NCBI RefSeq assembly: GCF_949298305.1
Contig: NZ_CASFWU010000017.1
Location: forward strand, 1 to 57,788
Reading direction: 5' to 3'
Length of the DNA: 57,788 bases
Source: an uncultured Bacteroides sp.
GTDB taxonomy: Bacteria > Bacteroidota > Bacteroidia > Bacteroidales > Bacteroidaceae
Shown: piece after piece, positions 8,486 through 17,022 of the stretch
Layout of the letters: each line of letters opens with the position of its first letter
Position numbering within the stretch: the stretch's first letter is position 1
Notes under the pieces: model-generated
The model's database searches: none
Told to the model about the DNA's origin: nothing
The model's input: only the letters and a program-made list of their open reading frames with translations
Program-made: the position numbers and the translations under genes

Positions 8486-9103
8486 TCAATGTCCGAGCTT
8501 TTCCAGCCAGGCCTGCACGGCCTTGCGTGCCGTTTCGGGTTCATGCTGGGCGGTTGACCCGCGGACGGCCAGGCCTTTCAGCACCTTCCCGCCGGGGCAG
8601 GCCGACTGAATGCGCCGTTCTGTCGACGAAAGCCCGCTGCCCTCGTGCGTACAGAAGGGAACAATCGTCTTGCCCTGCCAGTCGTGCTTCTCGATGAAGG
8701 TATAGACCGCCATCGGCATTTCGCCCCACCAGTTGGGATAGCCCAAATAAATGACGTCGTAATCCTCGACACGGATGTCGCCCTTGACAGGCGGGCGGGC
8801 GTCCGACTGTTTCTCGCGCCTGGCCACCTCGATGCACGAGTCGTAGGAGGCGGGATAAGGCTTTACGGTCTCAATGCGGAACAGGTCGGCACCGGTCCGG
8901 GCAGCAATCATTTCTGCCACGATGTGCGTGTTTCCTTTCTCAATGTAGCCCACGGCGTAATTCTCGTCCGCCCGTGAGAAGAAGGCGACGAGCGCCTTTT
9001 GTCCGGTTCTCAAATCTTCCATAGTCGCTTTTTCTTTTGCGTGCTGTGCATGCCCTCCAACCGAGGCGAGCAGCAGCATCAGGGTAAACAGTAATTGTCT
9101 CAT
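8486..9103 (-). CDS. Flavodoxin family protein with signal peptide
   Basis: 205 aa. It starts with a Sec-type signal (MRQLLFTLMLLLASVGGHAQ), then a flavodoxin-like fold: KALVAFFSRADEN at the phosphate-binding loop, DVIYLGYPNWWGEMP as the second flavin loop and FCTHEGSGLSSTERRI as the third. This pattern is the flavodoxin_4 type seen in Bacteroidetes beside AraC regulators and reductases. Export of a flavin protein is unusual and implies a periplasmic redox role. It is the last gene of a four-gene minus-strand operon, 9 bp after the RibD-like gene. Confidence 0.87.
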   Translation of the reverse strand: MRQLLFTLMLLLASVGGHAQHAKEKATMEDLRTGQKALVAFFSRADENYAVGYIEKGNTHIVAEMIAARTGADLFRIETVKPYPASYDSCIEVARREKQSDARPPVKGDIRVEDYDVIYLGYPNWWGEMPMAVYTFIEKHDWQGKTIVPFCTHEGSGLSSTERRIQSACPGGKVLKGLAVRGSTAQHEPETARKAVQAWLEKLGH

Positions 9104-9112
9104 CGTTATTCT

Positions 9113-9787
9113 CTATAATTTATAGCGCAGCCATATCACGTCGTTGTCCAGCCGCTTCACCTGCTCCAGCCGGAGCTTTACGGGCATGCGGCCGTTGTCT
9201 GAAATGCCGTCGAAGAGTGAGGTCTCGCCCCCGCGGCCGTCGATGCCCGGCGCCAGCAGGAGGCTCACCTCGTCTATCAGCCCCGCCTCCAGGAAGCCGC
9301 CGTTGATATGTCCTCCCCCCAACAGCCCCAGGCGCCTGACGCCGAACTGCTCATACAGGATTTCCAGGGCCTTGGCCAGATCGATGCGTCCTTTTCCGGC
9401 CGCAATCCACGAGATTTCCTGACTGCGCAGGGTTTCAAGATATTCTTCCGAAGCGTTTTCGCTTACGATACATACCAGGGGGACTCCGTCGATGCTGTTG
9501 GATTTCCAGCGCAAACGTCCCCAAGTGTCCACAGACACCATGTAGGCATCCGACTCCTCGGCCATGAACGTGCTGACGTGCCCTACGGGCTTGTCGACGG
9601 CCGGCACAAACGGTTCGGGGGCAGCGTTGTAGTGCTCCATCGTGACACGCCCCTCAAGCAGGGAGGGGCAATCCAGTTCCTCCAGTGCGGCGTAATACTC
9701 GTCGCCGCTGATTTTCTCCACCATGGCGCAGTCGATGCGTCCGTCGATGGATGCCACCATGTGGCAGATAACATAAGGTCTCATCAT
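9113..9787 (-). CDS. RibD C-terminal/dihydrofolate-reductase-like domain protein
   Basis: 224 aa with the RibD_C pattern: an N-terminal strand VICHMVASIDGRI, and LGLLGGGHINGGFLEAGLIDEVSLLLAPGIDGRG near residues 155-190, which is the NADPH-binding signature of the fold. It lacks the deaminase domain of true RibD, so it is likely a stand-alone reductase rather than a riboflavin enzyme. It sits in an operon with an SDR and a flavodoxin, which suggests small-molecule reduction. The substrate is unknown. Confidence 0.85.
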   Translation of the reverse strand: MMRPYVICHMVASIDGRIDCAMVEKISGDEYYAALEELDCPSLLEGRVTMEHYNAAPEPFVPAVDKPVGHVSTFMAEESDAYMVSVDTWGRLRWKSNSIDGVPLVCIVSENASEEYLETLRSQEISWIAAGKGRIDLAKALEILYEQFGVRRLGLLGGGHINGGFLEAGLIDEVSLLLAPGIDGRGGETSLFDGISDNGRMPVKLRLEQVKRLDNDVIWLRYKL

Positions 9788-9852
9788 TATACGGTTGTTT
9801 TTCCGGTCCTGACAGGCCGATTGCGCTATCCGGGCCGGGTGTGATTGGTTTT

Positions 9853-10695
9853 CTATCGGCTGTCCGGCCGGAGCGGGCCATAGAAGTAAGAGGCCGTGGC
9901 GCCTCCGTCCATCAGGAAGTCCGAGCCGGTAATAAAAGCTCCTTTCTCGCCCAGCAGCAGTTCGGCCACGTGCGCCACTTCATCTGCCGTGCCGGGACGT
10001 CCGGCAGGACACCGTGCAAACATGTCCTTGTAAAACCCGCCCCGCGGCCCGTTGAACTCGTCAATGGCCAGCGGAGTGACGATGATGCCGGGAGAGACGG
10101 AATTGATGCGCGCTCCCCGCCGGCCCCACTTCACGGCCTCGGCCATCACGCGCTTCACGTTGCAACGCTTGGCCAGCTGATAGGCGTGCAGCGTGTCGCG
10201 GATGTTTTCCGGCCGGAGCATTTCCAGGGAAAGCAGCTCCCCGACAGGCGTCGTGGCAAGCAGACGGTCTTCTTCGGGCGTGAGTGCAGGCAGGCGGTAG
10301 CCCGACTGACTGGAAACCGTCACGCCGGTTCCGCCCCAGGCCATCACCTTGCCCACCTCTTCCAGCAGCAGGGCCGTGCCGTACAGGTCTACGCGGAGTA
10401 TGGTCTCAACCGGCGCCTGGCTGGGCGATACGCCGGCTGCATTCACCAGATGACGGATATCGCCATACTTGCACGCCTCGGCTATCAGCGAAAGCACGGA
10501 CGGGCGCGACCCGAGGTCGGCTTCTACGGCAACGGCATCGAAGCCGGCGGCGTCCAACACACCGGCAGCGGCCTGCGCACGGGACAGGCTACGGTCTGCG
10601 ACGACTATTTTCTTGCCGGAAGCAATCCGGCGTACAATGGCAAGCCCTATCTGTCCGGCTCCCATCCAGATGACTGTGTCTTTTTTCCTTTCCAT
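9853..10695 (-). CDS. SDR family NAD(P)-dependent oxidoreductase
   Basis: 280 aa using the ATG at 10695 (MERKKDTVIWMGAGQIG); a longer in-frame reading to 10929 lies inside the preceding gene and has no SDR character. The nucleotide loop reads GAGQIGLAI instead of the usual TGxxxGIG. The VNAAGVS motif, catalytic Ser in VTVSSQSGYR and YQLAK (YxxxK) are present, as is the C-terminal GSDFLMDGGATASY. The family reduces or oxidises alcohols and ketones. It lies between the hydrolase and the RibD-like gene in the same operon. Confidence 0.88.
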   Translation of the reverse strand: MERKKDTVIWMGAGQIGLAIVRRIASGKKIVVADRSLSRAQAAAGVLDAAGFDAVAVEADLGSRPSVLSLIAEACKYGDIRHLVNAAGVSPSQAPVETILRVDLYGTALLLEEVGKVMAWGGTGVTVSSQSGYRLPALTPEEDRLLATTPVGELLSLEMLRPENIRDTLHAYQLAKRCNVKRVMAEAVKWGRRGARINSVSPGIIVTPLAIDEFNGPRGGFYKDMFARCPAGRPGTADEVAHVAELLLGEKGAFITGSDFLMDGGATASYFYGPLRPDSR

Positions 10696-10735
10696 CCTTT
10701 TCCTATGTATTTTACAGTGAAAGTTCCGTTTCCCG

Positions 10736-11824
10736 TCACCGGACAGGAGCCAGAGTCCTTGCAAAGAAAGCGGCAAGTTTCGCAACGGCGCGGGCCACGT
10801 ACTCGGGACGGTCGTACAGACCGATGTGTGAAGATTCCTCCACGACGAAGACTTCCTTGTCCGTGCCCGGCAGGGCCCGGTAGAAGCGGTCGGTCTGCCA
10901 GTCGGAGTCGGCCTTGCCTCCCACCACAAGCAGTACAGGCTGCGTCAGCAGATAAATGTTCTCGACGGCCGAGAAAGCCATCTTGGTAGCCTGGCTGCGG
11001 CGCAGGTAATAGTTGTCGGCGCGCGGATGCCATGCGCGCGCAGTACGGTAATAGTCATATCCTTCCCTGAACGAGGGAGCAGTCCCGTCCGTAGGCTCCG
11101 GGCACATATAGACCTTCATCAGCTCCGCACCGCGGGCTTCTTGGGTGCGCTGTGCGGAGACCTCTTCCAGCAGGGCTATCTGCTCGTCCACCGTACGGCC
11201 GCGCAACCAGCTCTCACGGTTGGCCGCACCGATGTCGGCCGCACTGACTCCGGCCACGGCACGGATGCGGCGGTCGGTGGGAGCTGTGGCAATGACATAG
11301 CCTCCGCCTGCACAGATGCCCAACGCACCGATGCGGCTTTCGTCGACGAAGGGCAGTGTGACCAGATAGTCAACGGCATAGCGAATGTCCTCCACCCGTT
11401 CGTAGGGTGCCTCCGAATAATGCGGAGTGCCGCCGCTCTCGCCCGCATAGGCCGCATCAAAGGCCAGCGTCACAAAACCGCATTCGGCCAGCCGGAAGGC
11501 ATAGAGGCCCGCCGACTGCTCTTTCACGCTCCCTGCCGGATGGACGCTCAACACGGCAGGATAGCGCTTTGACGCATCGAAACCGGCGGGCAGGAACAGA
11601 TTGCCGACCAGCACGATGTTATTGCTGCGCAGAAACGACACTTTACGGACGACAATCCCCGTATTCTTTTCTACCGGAGTGACGGTCACCGCCTCCGTGG
11701 CCGGGACTCCCGGCAGACAGCCTGTCTGGGCAGAAACGGCGCTGCCCAGCAACAAGGCTGCAAATGCTGACAATAAGTACCTCATATCCATTTTATTTAC
11801 TAAAGTTTCGGTTTTCATATTCAT
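10736..11824 (-). CDS. Exported alpha/beta hydrolase with Cys in the nucleophile elbow
   Basis: 362 aa, or about 350 if the second or third Met is used; both give a signal peptide (RYLLSAFAALLLGSAVSAQ). The hydrolase core has AVLSVHPAGSVKEQSAG, the nucleophile elbow GICAGGG near residue 170 with Cys where most hydrolases have Ser, as in dienelactone hydrolases, and a late SSHIGLYDRPEYV carrying the catalytic His. First gene of the operon hydrolase-SDR-RibD-like-flavodoxin. The divergent AraC gene 334 bp away is the likely regulator. Substrate unknown. Confidence 0.85.
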   Translation of the reverse strand: MNMKTETLVNKMDMRYLLSAFAALLLGSAVSAQTGCLPGVPATEAVTVTPVEKNTGIVVRKVSFLRSNNIVLVGNLFLPAGFDASKRYPAVLSVHPAGSVKEQSAGLYAFRLAECGFVTLAFDAAYAGESGGTPHYSEAPYERVEDIRYAVDYLVTLPFVDESRIGALGICAGGGYVIATAPTDRRIRAVAGVSAADIGAANRESWLRGRTVDEQIALLEEVSAQRTQEARGAELMKVYMCPEPTDGTAPSFREGYDYYRTARAWHPRADNYYLRRSQATKMAFSAVENIYLLTQPVLLVVGGKADSDWQTDRFYRALPGTDKEVFVVEESSHIGLYDRPEYVARAVAKLAAFFARTLAPVR

Positions 11825-11830
11825 TGGGCA

Positions 11831-11916
11831 GTCAAGGAGTCAGGAAGCTAAAGAATTAAGCCGATACTCCGTAAGCCGTCTACTTCCTCCATTGGCCTTT
11901 GACTCCTTACCGGCCG
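11831..11916. repeat. GGAGTTAA-type structured repeat, copy A (partial/degenerate)
   Basis: Shares GTCAAGGAGTCAGGAAG, AATTAAGCCGATA and ATTGGCCTTTGACTCCTTA with copies B, D and E, but lacks the terminal GATAACTCC hairpin part. It lies in the predicted 5' leader of the minus-strand hydrolase operon. Confidence 0.65.
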
Positions 11917-11994
11917 GCAGACCATTCGCTGACGGGCGGCGGCACGGGCGGCAGCAGAAATCCGCCGCCGTCCGTCTCCGGCCTTTCCCGCAGG

Positions 11995-12002
11995 CAAAGG
12001 TA
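11995..12002 (-). promoter_or_regulatory. -7 box for the hydrolase/SDR/RibD/flavodoxin operon
   Basis: Reads TACCTTTG on the minus strand. It would give a leader of about 165 nt that contains repeat copy A. No clear -33 box was found. Confidence 0.5.
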
Positions 12003-12099
12003 GCGGAGACGGCCCGCATACAGCTTATACAGATTGCTGAATATCCTACCAGAATTGCGGTTTTGACGCAGTTTGTACTTGCGGTGAAGAAAAATACTG

Positions 12100-12107
12100 T
12101 ACTTTTG
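12100..12107 (+). promoter_or_regulatory. -7 box for the AraC gene
   Basis: TACTTTTG matches TAnnTTTG, 51 bp before the ATG at 12159. A TTTG at 12072-12075 lies 24 bp upstream, slightly beyond the usual 19-21 bp spacing. Confidence 0.55.
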
Positions 12108-12158
12108 GCCGCAGGAACATCACTGCCGCACCGTCAAACCGTAAATTCGCATCAGAAA

Positions 12159-13067
12159 ATGGACAATCAGTTGTTAAACATCGAAACCGTGGCCCAGTAC
12201 AACGACCTGTTGGGAGTGGAGACCCTGCACCCGCTGGTCAGCGTCGTAGACCTGTCAAAAGCCCGTCCCATGAGACACATGAGGCATACGTTCAGCTTTT
12301 ACGTCATCTTCCTGAAGGACGAGAAAAACTGCGAGCTGACCTACGGCCGCCAGCGCTACGACTACCGGAAAGGTTCCGTGGTGTGTCTGTCACCCGGCCA
12401 AGTGATAGGGATAGAAGACAACGGCGAAGAGTTCCAGCCGAAGGGATGGGCTCTGTGCTTCGACGCGGAACTGATACGCGGCACGCAGCTGGGACGCAAC
12501 ATGGGCGAATACACCTTCTTCTCGTACGAAGTGAACGAAGCCCTGCACCTGTCGGAAAGCGAAAGGCACGTGTTCGTGGACTGCCTGGAAAAAATAAACG
12601 CCGAACTGGGGCATGCCGCCGACCGCCTCAGCAAGCGACTGATAACAAACAACATCGAACTGCTGCTGAACTATTGCCTGCGTTTCTACGAAAGGCAGTT
12701 CACAACGCGCGAACCCGTCAACCGCGACATACTGATGCGCTTCGAGTCGCTGTTGGACCAATATTTTGCCGGAGGGAAAGCCCGCGAAGAAGGCCTGCCT
12801 ACCGTGAAGTTCTGTGCCGGCGAACTGTTCCTGTCGCCGGGTTACTTCGGAGACCTTATCAAAAAAGAGACAGGCAAGTCGGCGCAGACATACATCCAGC
12901 ACAAGGTAATCGGCCTGGCCAAAGAACTGATTCTAAACCCTGCAAGCTCCATCACACAAGTGGCCTACGAACTGGGCTTCCAATATCCACAACATTTTAC
13001 CCGCCTGTTCAAACGGATGGTAGGACAGACACCGCAAGAATACAGGAACCGGAAGAAAACCACATAA
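12159..13067 (+). CDS. AraC family transcriptional regulator
   Basis: 302 aa from the ATG at 12159 (MDNQLLNIETV); the open frame continues upstream but through non-coding repeat DNA. The N-terminal half is a cupin-like sensing domain (HTFSFYVIFLKDEKNCELTYG, GSVVCLSPGQVIGIED). The C-terminal 80 residues hold two helix-turn-helices (AGELFLSPGYFGDLIKKETG, and ITQVAYELGFQYPQHFTRLF followed by KRMVGQTPQEYR), the AraC signature. Divergent from the hydrolase/flavodoxin operon, which it probably controls; the inducer is unknown. Confidence 0.93.
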   Translation: MDNQLLNIETVAQYNDLLGVETLHPLVSVVDLSKARPMRHMRHTFSFYVIFLKDEKNCELTYGRQRYDYRKGSVVCLSPGQVIGIEDNGEEFQPKGWALCFDAELIRGTQLGRNMGEYTFFSYEVNEALHLSESERHVFVDCLEKINAELGHAADRLSKRLITNNIELLLNYCLRFYERQFTTREPVNRDILMRFESLLDQYFAGGKAREEGLPTVKFCAGELFLSPGYFGDLIKKETGKSAQTYIQHKVIGLAKELILNPASSITQVAYELGFQYPQHFTRLFKRMVGQTPQEYRNRKKTT

Positions 13068-13225
13068 CCCCTTGGCGCAAGACCGGCCCATCCGGCACAA
13101 GTACAGCACGAACTGTCATTCTGACACTTTGTCCGCCGAAGCCCGCGAGAATCGCGTATTTGCGGGCGGAAGGGCAGGCGGCGGAAATTTTCGGATCGGC
13201 AAGAGCTTATCTTGCTGTACCGCAA

Positions 13226-13253
13226 GCGGGTAGCGAAATGTTTACAAATAAAA
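13226..13253 (-). repeat. Conserved motif TTTGTAAACATT-CGCTA-CCGC, copy 1
   Basis: Read on the minus strand, TTTGTAAACATT then TCGCTACCCGC. A second copy with about two mismatches is at 45811-45841 on the plus strand. In both places the motif precedes a 22-bp array on the same side, 22-49 bp away. Confidence 0.6.
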
Positions 13254-13301
13254 TAGAAGAAAATTGCGGCCGGAAAGGCCGCTGGAAGCACGATTCCACA
13301 C

Positions 13302-13411
13302 CCGGACAAGCCATCGGACCGAGCCGCACAAGCATTGTTGCCGAGCCACACAAGCATTGTCCGGCAGCCGGACAAGCACGGAGCGCGTTCCGCACAAGCG
13401 TTTCGGACGGA
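13302..13411 (+). repeat. 22-bp tandem array 1 (five units)
   Basis: Units start at 13302, 13324, 13346, 13368 and 13390, an exact 22-bp period. The first ten bases are almost invariant (CCGSACAAGC, with CCACACAAGC in unit 3) and the remaining twelve vary. The same core recurs in arrays at 31706, 45679 and 50536. Confidence 0.85.
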
Positions 13412-13520
13412 AAAAAGATGCAATTCCGGCATCCGCAGCGTATATTCATGCGGTTTTAGCGTCGTTTTATGCAGTTCCGGCCTCTGTTTCGAGGAATTCA
13501 GCGGGAGGGCATGTTACAGA

Positions 13521-13542
13521 AAAAGGCGTTTCCGCCTCTTTT
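13521..13542 (+). terminator. Possible rho-independent terminator
   Basis: A short stem GGCG-tttc-CGCC is followed by TCTTTTT. A second larger pairing uses AAGGCGTTTC (13523-13532) with GAAACGCCTT (13551-13560). It lies 450 bp after the AraC stop, so its gene is unclear. Confidence 0.45.
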
Positions 13543-13889
13543 TGCAAGCAGAAACGCCTTAACTGAAACACAAAGACAAATGCTGCCTTCAGCCGACATG
13601 CGCCCGTCACTCGTCGGGCTGCGAGCGGAAACGAGCAAAATACTCCTTCAGCTGTCCGAAATACAAACTATCCGGCATCTCCCAATGGGTCTGAAGACCC
13701 CATCTTATCTGTCGGAATATCCAACTGCTTGTGCAGAAGTTTACAAGTAAACTTAATCGGATTATACAGATCAATCATTTTAATTTTCCGCTTTTGGTTA
13801 ATCAGGTAATAAACATCTTTAATCAAATTAATCTACTTTAAACATCATGCCACGAAAAAACAACTAACTTTACAAAAAATACGATAGTC

Positions 13890-14144
13890 ATGAAGAAGTT
13901 GATATACGCTTGCCTGTTAGGATGCTGCTTAGCCCTCTCTGCCTGCCATTCTGCAAAGAGCACCGGCACAACCAACCCTTACCTGACACATTACCTTTCT
14001 TCCGACTCAACGGTCGCCGGAAACGGAAAGGTAGTATCCTCCAAAGTGGACGACTTGAACAAGGAACGGTTGCACGAAACTGTCGCCCCGGAGAAAAAAG
14101 CATCATGGGCTGATATTTTGCGGGATATTTTGAAACGGCGGTAG
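13890..14144 (+). CDS. Small lipoprotein, unknown function
   Basis: 84 aa. A clear lipoprotein signal (MKKLIYACLLGCCLALSAC, Cys at residue 19) is followed by a short polar region that ends in a basic amphipathic segment (WADILRDILKRR). No recognised family. Its last 154 bp overlap, antisense, the predicted 3' end of the MFS gene. The good lipobox and an AT-rich upstream region support it as real, but one of the two overlapping readings may be wrong or extended. Confidence 0.6.
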   Translation: MKKLIYACLLGCCLALSACHSAKSTGTTNPYLTHYLSSDSTVAGNGKVVSSKVDDLNKERLHETVAPEKKASWADILRDILKRR

Positions 14145-15715
14145 GTGTTCTTCACCTCGCGCGCCACATTCTTCCAACTGGGCATCTCCTTCAGTTGGCG
14201 CCGCACCGGCATGTCGTAGAGCAAGAACAACAGCAACAACAGGATGCAGCCGTAGAGCACCCACCCGTATATCTGGCGGATGCTGACTTCCATCATTTGC
14301 GAGACGAACGTCTCCATATATTCACCCAGCGGGAAGGGCGAACTGCTGAACGACACGCGGTCGATGGCGCTGCCGTAGCGGGCCATGTTGTCCGTCATGT
14401 AGTAGGAAAGGGCACGTCCGTAAAGAGCCGAACCCTGCACGCCGCCCACCACCATGTGGAGCATGTTGAAAACGCTGAGCGCCTGGAAGAAGTGCTGGAA
14501 GGTCATAATCTCCTCTAAGCAAACCATAAACGTAGCACTCAGCACGGCATAGGCAAAACCGCGGCACATCGTCGGCAGATAGAGCTGCGACAGGTGTATC
14601 TCGCCCGAGAACAGGAAATAATAACCTGCCAGGTAGCACACCAGCGCCATGACACCCACGATAAGGAGCCGCAGGTAGTTGAAGCGGCGCACGTGCATCC
14701 ACCAGTAGGCAAACAGACAGCCCGCCAGAATGCCTGCCAGCGCCAGCCAGTCCAACTGAACGCTGACGGTCTCGGCATAGTGCATCACCCCTTCGTAGAA
14801 ACTTTCCTCCAGCACACGCTCCGTAGCCAGAATCATTTCGACCACCGTAATCAGTGCCAGAATGGGAAACAGATAGCGGTAGGTCCACATCTTGGGCTCC
14901 AGGAAAGGATGGCGGATGGCCAGCATGCGCTTGACGCTGACGTAAGCCGTCAGCACGATGGTGCACGTCAGCGTACAGATGACGGGGCTGTTCCACCAGT
15001 CGTAGAACTCGCCGTAGTCGAACAGGTAGGCAATCTGCAACAGCAATGCCGCCCACAGCAGCGCGCCCGTCCAGTCGATGCCCAGCAGGGGCAGTTTCTT
15101 CATGAAACGGAAGTGGCGCACGCAGGTAGCCAGTATCAGCAGGTCCACCAGCATCAGGGCGGCGATGAACAGGTGCATGCACGTCCAGTGATAGTGGTGC
15201 AGCAGCCAGGTAGTCATCAGGTCGGACAGCTGCATGCTGCCCAGGATAATGATGTGCAGCAGGGGGAAGAAGACGGTGAAGTCGCGCTTGGGCGTCATCC
15301 ACAGCTGTATGTTCGACATGGCTTCGAAGGTGCCCTGAATCTTGCAGATGCCTTCGACGAAGCACACCGCCCACAGCAGGGGCAGGAAGGTGATGTAAGG
15401 CGCCACCAGGTTGCACACCAGCGCACCCAGCGCAGCAGCCGTGAGCAGCGTCTTGTTGGTGAAACAGAACTTCATGCGGAACAGCAGCGGGAAGTAAATG
15501 GCCATGCCCGCCAGATTGGCGTAAAGGCACATCATCAGGTCCTCGCGCATCAGCGACATGCCGCCCACCATCTGGTTGAGCGCACCCAGATAGATGCCGC
15601 CCGAAAGCTGGAAGGTGAAAGCCATGAATACATAAATCCACGGCTGCATCTTGCGCGGTACAAACTCGCGGAACATGGGCATCGTGAACGGCCCGTTAAG
15701 AATCGGTGCTCCCAT
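13991..15715 (-). CDS. MFS efflux transporter (EmrB/DHA2-like)
   Basis: 574 aa with about 12-14 hydrophobic segments from the N-terminus (WIYVFMAFTFQLSGGIYLGAL) to about residue 505 (GWVLYGCILLLLLFLLYDM). The last 60 residues are polar and run antisense into the lipoprotein gene. It is the third gene of a minus-strand tolC-hlyD-MFS operon, 7 bp after the HlyD stop; this is the EmrAB-TolC layout, so drug or bile-type efflux across both membranes is the likely job. The substrate cannot be predicted. Sequence similarity to EmrB is weak, and Bacteroidetes members of this family are divergent. Confidence 0.85.
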   Translation of the reverse strand: MGAPILNGPFTMPMFREFVPRKMQPWIYVFMAFTFQLSGGIYLGALNQMVGGMSLMREDLMMCLYANLAGMAIYFPLLFRMKFCFTNKTLLTAAALGALVCNLVAPYITFLPLLWAVCFVEGICKIQGTFEAMSNIQLWMTPKRDFTVFFPLLHIIILGSMQLSDLMTTWLLHHYHWTCMHLFIAALMLVDLLILATCVRHFRFMKKLPLLGIDWTGALLWAALLLQIAYLFDYGEFYDWWNSPVICTLTCTIVLTAYVSVKRMLAIRHPFLEPKMWTYRYLFPILALITVVEMILATERVLEESFYEGVMHYAETVSVQLDWLALAGILAGCLFAYWWMHVRRFNYLRLLIVGVMALVCYLAGYYFLFSGEIHLSQLYLPTMCRGFAYAVLSATFMVCLEEIMTFQHFFQALSVFNMLHMVVGGVQGSALYGRALSYYMTDNMARYGSAIDRVSFSSSPFPLGEYMETFVSQMMEVSIRQIYGWVLYGCILLLLLFLLYDMPVRRQLKEMPSWKNVAREVKNTYRRFKISRKISAHDAFFSGATVSCNRSLFKSSTLEDTTFPFPATVESEER

Positions 15716-15722
15716 AGTCTGC

Positions 15723-16757
15723 TCAATATTTCACCTCACACTCCAGATTGAACCCGGCACGCAGGCGTTGCAGGTCTTCGGGACGATTGCCCTGCAGGCT
15801 GATGCGCACGGGGACACGCTGTTCTACCTTGACGAAGTTGCCCGTAGCGTTGTCCTGGGGAATGAGCGAGAAGGCGGCTCCCGTAGCGTCGGAGATGGAC
15901 TCCACCGTACCTTTGTAGACGATGCCCGGCACGGCGTCGGCCGTAATCTCGACCTCGGCTCCCTCGTGGATGTTGGGCAGCTGCGTCTCGCGGTAGTTGG
16001 CCACTACCCACAGGTCGGTGCCGTCCACAATGTCCACCAGCGTCTGTCCCGGCTGAACCAACTGGCCTTCGTGCATGTCCTTACGGCCGGTCACGCCGTC
16101 GCAGGTGGCCAGCACGACGGTGTACGACAGGTTCAGGCGTGCCAATTCTACGGCTGCTTCGGCCAGGCGGACACCCGCTTCGTTCTGGTCCAGACGGTGG
16201 GTCTGCTCGTCCTTCGCCAGCGAAGTGGAGCGGCGGGCGCGGAGCACCTGCTCGTAGCGGGCACGGGCGGCATCGTAGGCGGTGCGCACGTTGTCGTATT
16301 GCTGACGGGTGACGGCATCCTCACCCAACAGTTTCTCGTAGCGGCTCAGTTCGCGACGGGCATTCTCCATCTGCACGCGGGCTTCCTCGATGCCGGCATC
16401 GCTCACACTCAGGTTGTTCTGCGTGGTGGCAATGCCTGCCGTGGTGGCCTTGCTGCCTGCCAGCGCATTGGCAAGGTCGGCCTCGGCCTGTGCCAGACGC
16501 AGGCGGAACTCGGCATCCTCGATGATGACCAGCGTGTCGCCCTTGTGTACGGGTTGGAACTCCTCAAAGCAGATGCGCTTGATGAAGCCCTGTACACGGG
16601 TGTTGACGGGGGTGATGTGCTGCCTTACCTGTGCGTTGTCGGTATATTCCACGCGGCCCAGGTGCAGGAAGCGCGAGCAGACGTAAACCAGTCCTGCCAC
16701 GAGGCAGCCGATGATGACGATGTTGTATATCAGTTTCTTTGCAGTTCTTGTAATCAT
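15723..16757 (-). CDS. HlyD/EmrA family periplasmic adaptor (membrane fusion protein)
   Basis: 344 aa. One N-terminal membrane segment (IYNIVIIGCLVAGLVYVC) is followed by the adaptor core: EYTDNAQVRQHITPVNTRVQGFI (biotinyl-lipoyl half), a long alpha-hairpin (about residues 85-190) and the barrel part with VRISLQGNRPEDLQRLRAG. The EYTDNAQV start of the lipoyl domain is typical of EmrA-type adaptors that partner MFS pumps. It lies between tolC and the MFS gene and would bridge them. Confidence 0.92.
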   Translation of the reverse strand: MITRTAKKLIYNIVIIGCLVAGLVYVCSRFLHLGRVEYTDNAQVRQHITPVNTRVQGFIKRICFEEFQPVHKGDTLVIIEDAEFRLRLAQAEADLANALAGSKATTAGIATTQNNLSVSDAGIEEARVQMENARRELSRYEKLLGEDAVTRQQYDNVRTAYDAARARYEQVLRARRSTSLAKDEQTHRLDQNEAGVRLAEAAVELARLNLSYTVVLATCDGVTGRKDMHEGQLVQPGQTLVDIVDGTDLWVVANYRETQLPNIHEGAEVEITADAVPGIVYKGTVESISDATGAAFSLIPQDNATGNFVKVEQRVPVRISLQGNRPEDLQRLRAGFNLECEVKY

Positions 16758-16819
16758 GACTTTAAGTATTATGGTTGGTTGAATATATAAAATTTAAGTC
16801 TCGAATTTAATATTCCACA

Positions 16820-17005
16820 GGAAGTTAAGAAGTTATAGAAGTTATCACTTTGCTTCGCTTCGTTAGAAGTTAAAGCCGATAGTACCGTGAAAAGGGAACC
16901 TTCGGTAACACTGTCTATTGGCCCTTAACTCCTAAGCCCGCCTGGCGGGCGATAACTTCTTCTAACTTCTTTAACTCCTGCAAGTTTTGGTAAAACCGAA
17001 ACTTG
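16820..17005. repeat. GGAGTTAA-type structured repeat, copy B
   Basis: It lies between tolC and hlyD inside the operon. Features: repeated GAAGTTA units, AAAGCCGATAG, ATTGGCCCTTAACTCCTAA, a hairpin GCCCGCC/GGCGGGC, GATAACTTC, TTAACTCC, and a terminal hairpin CAAGTTTTGG / CCGAAACTTG. See copies C, D and E. Confidence 0.85.
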
Positions 17006-17022
17006 TATAAAATTAAGAAAGG

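Larger units (their letters stand above)
13068..13889. other. Gene-free stretch after the AraC gene
   Basis: No convincing coding frame on either strand. It holds a conserved 28-bp motif (13226-13253), a five-unit 22-bp tandem array (13302-13411) followed by more degenerate units up to about 13485, a terminator-like hairpin (13521-13542) and an AT-rich tail (13740-13889) before the lipoprotein gene. Confidence 0.7.

Noticed and set aside
13302..13411. The 22-bp array as a CRISPR array.
   Set aside because: The period is far too short, the constant part is only about 10 bp, and no cas genes are in the window.
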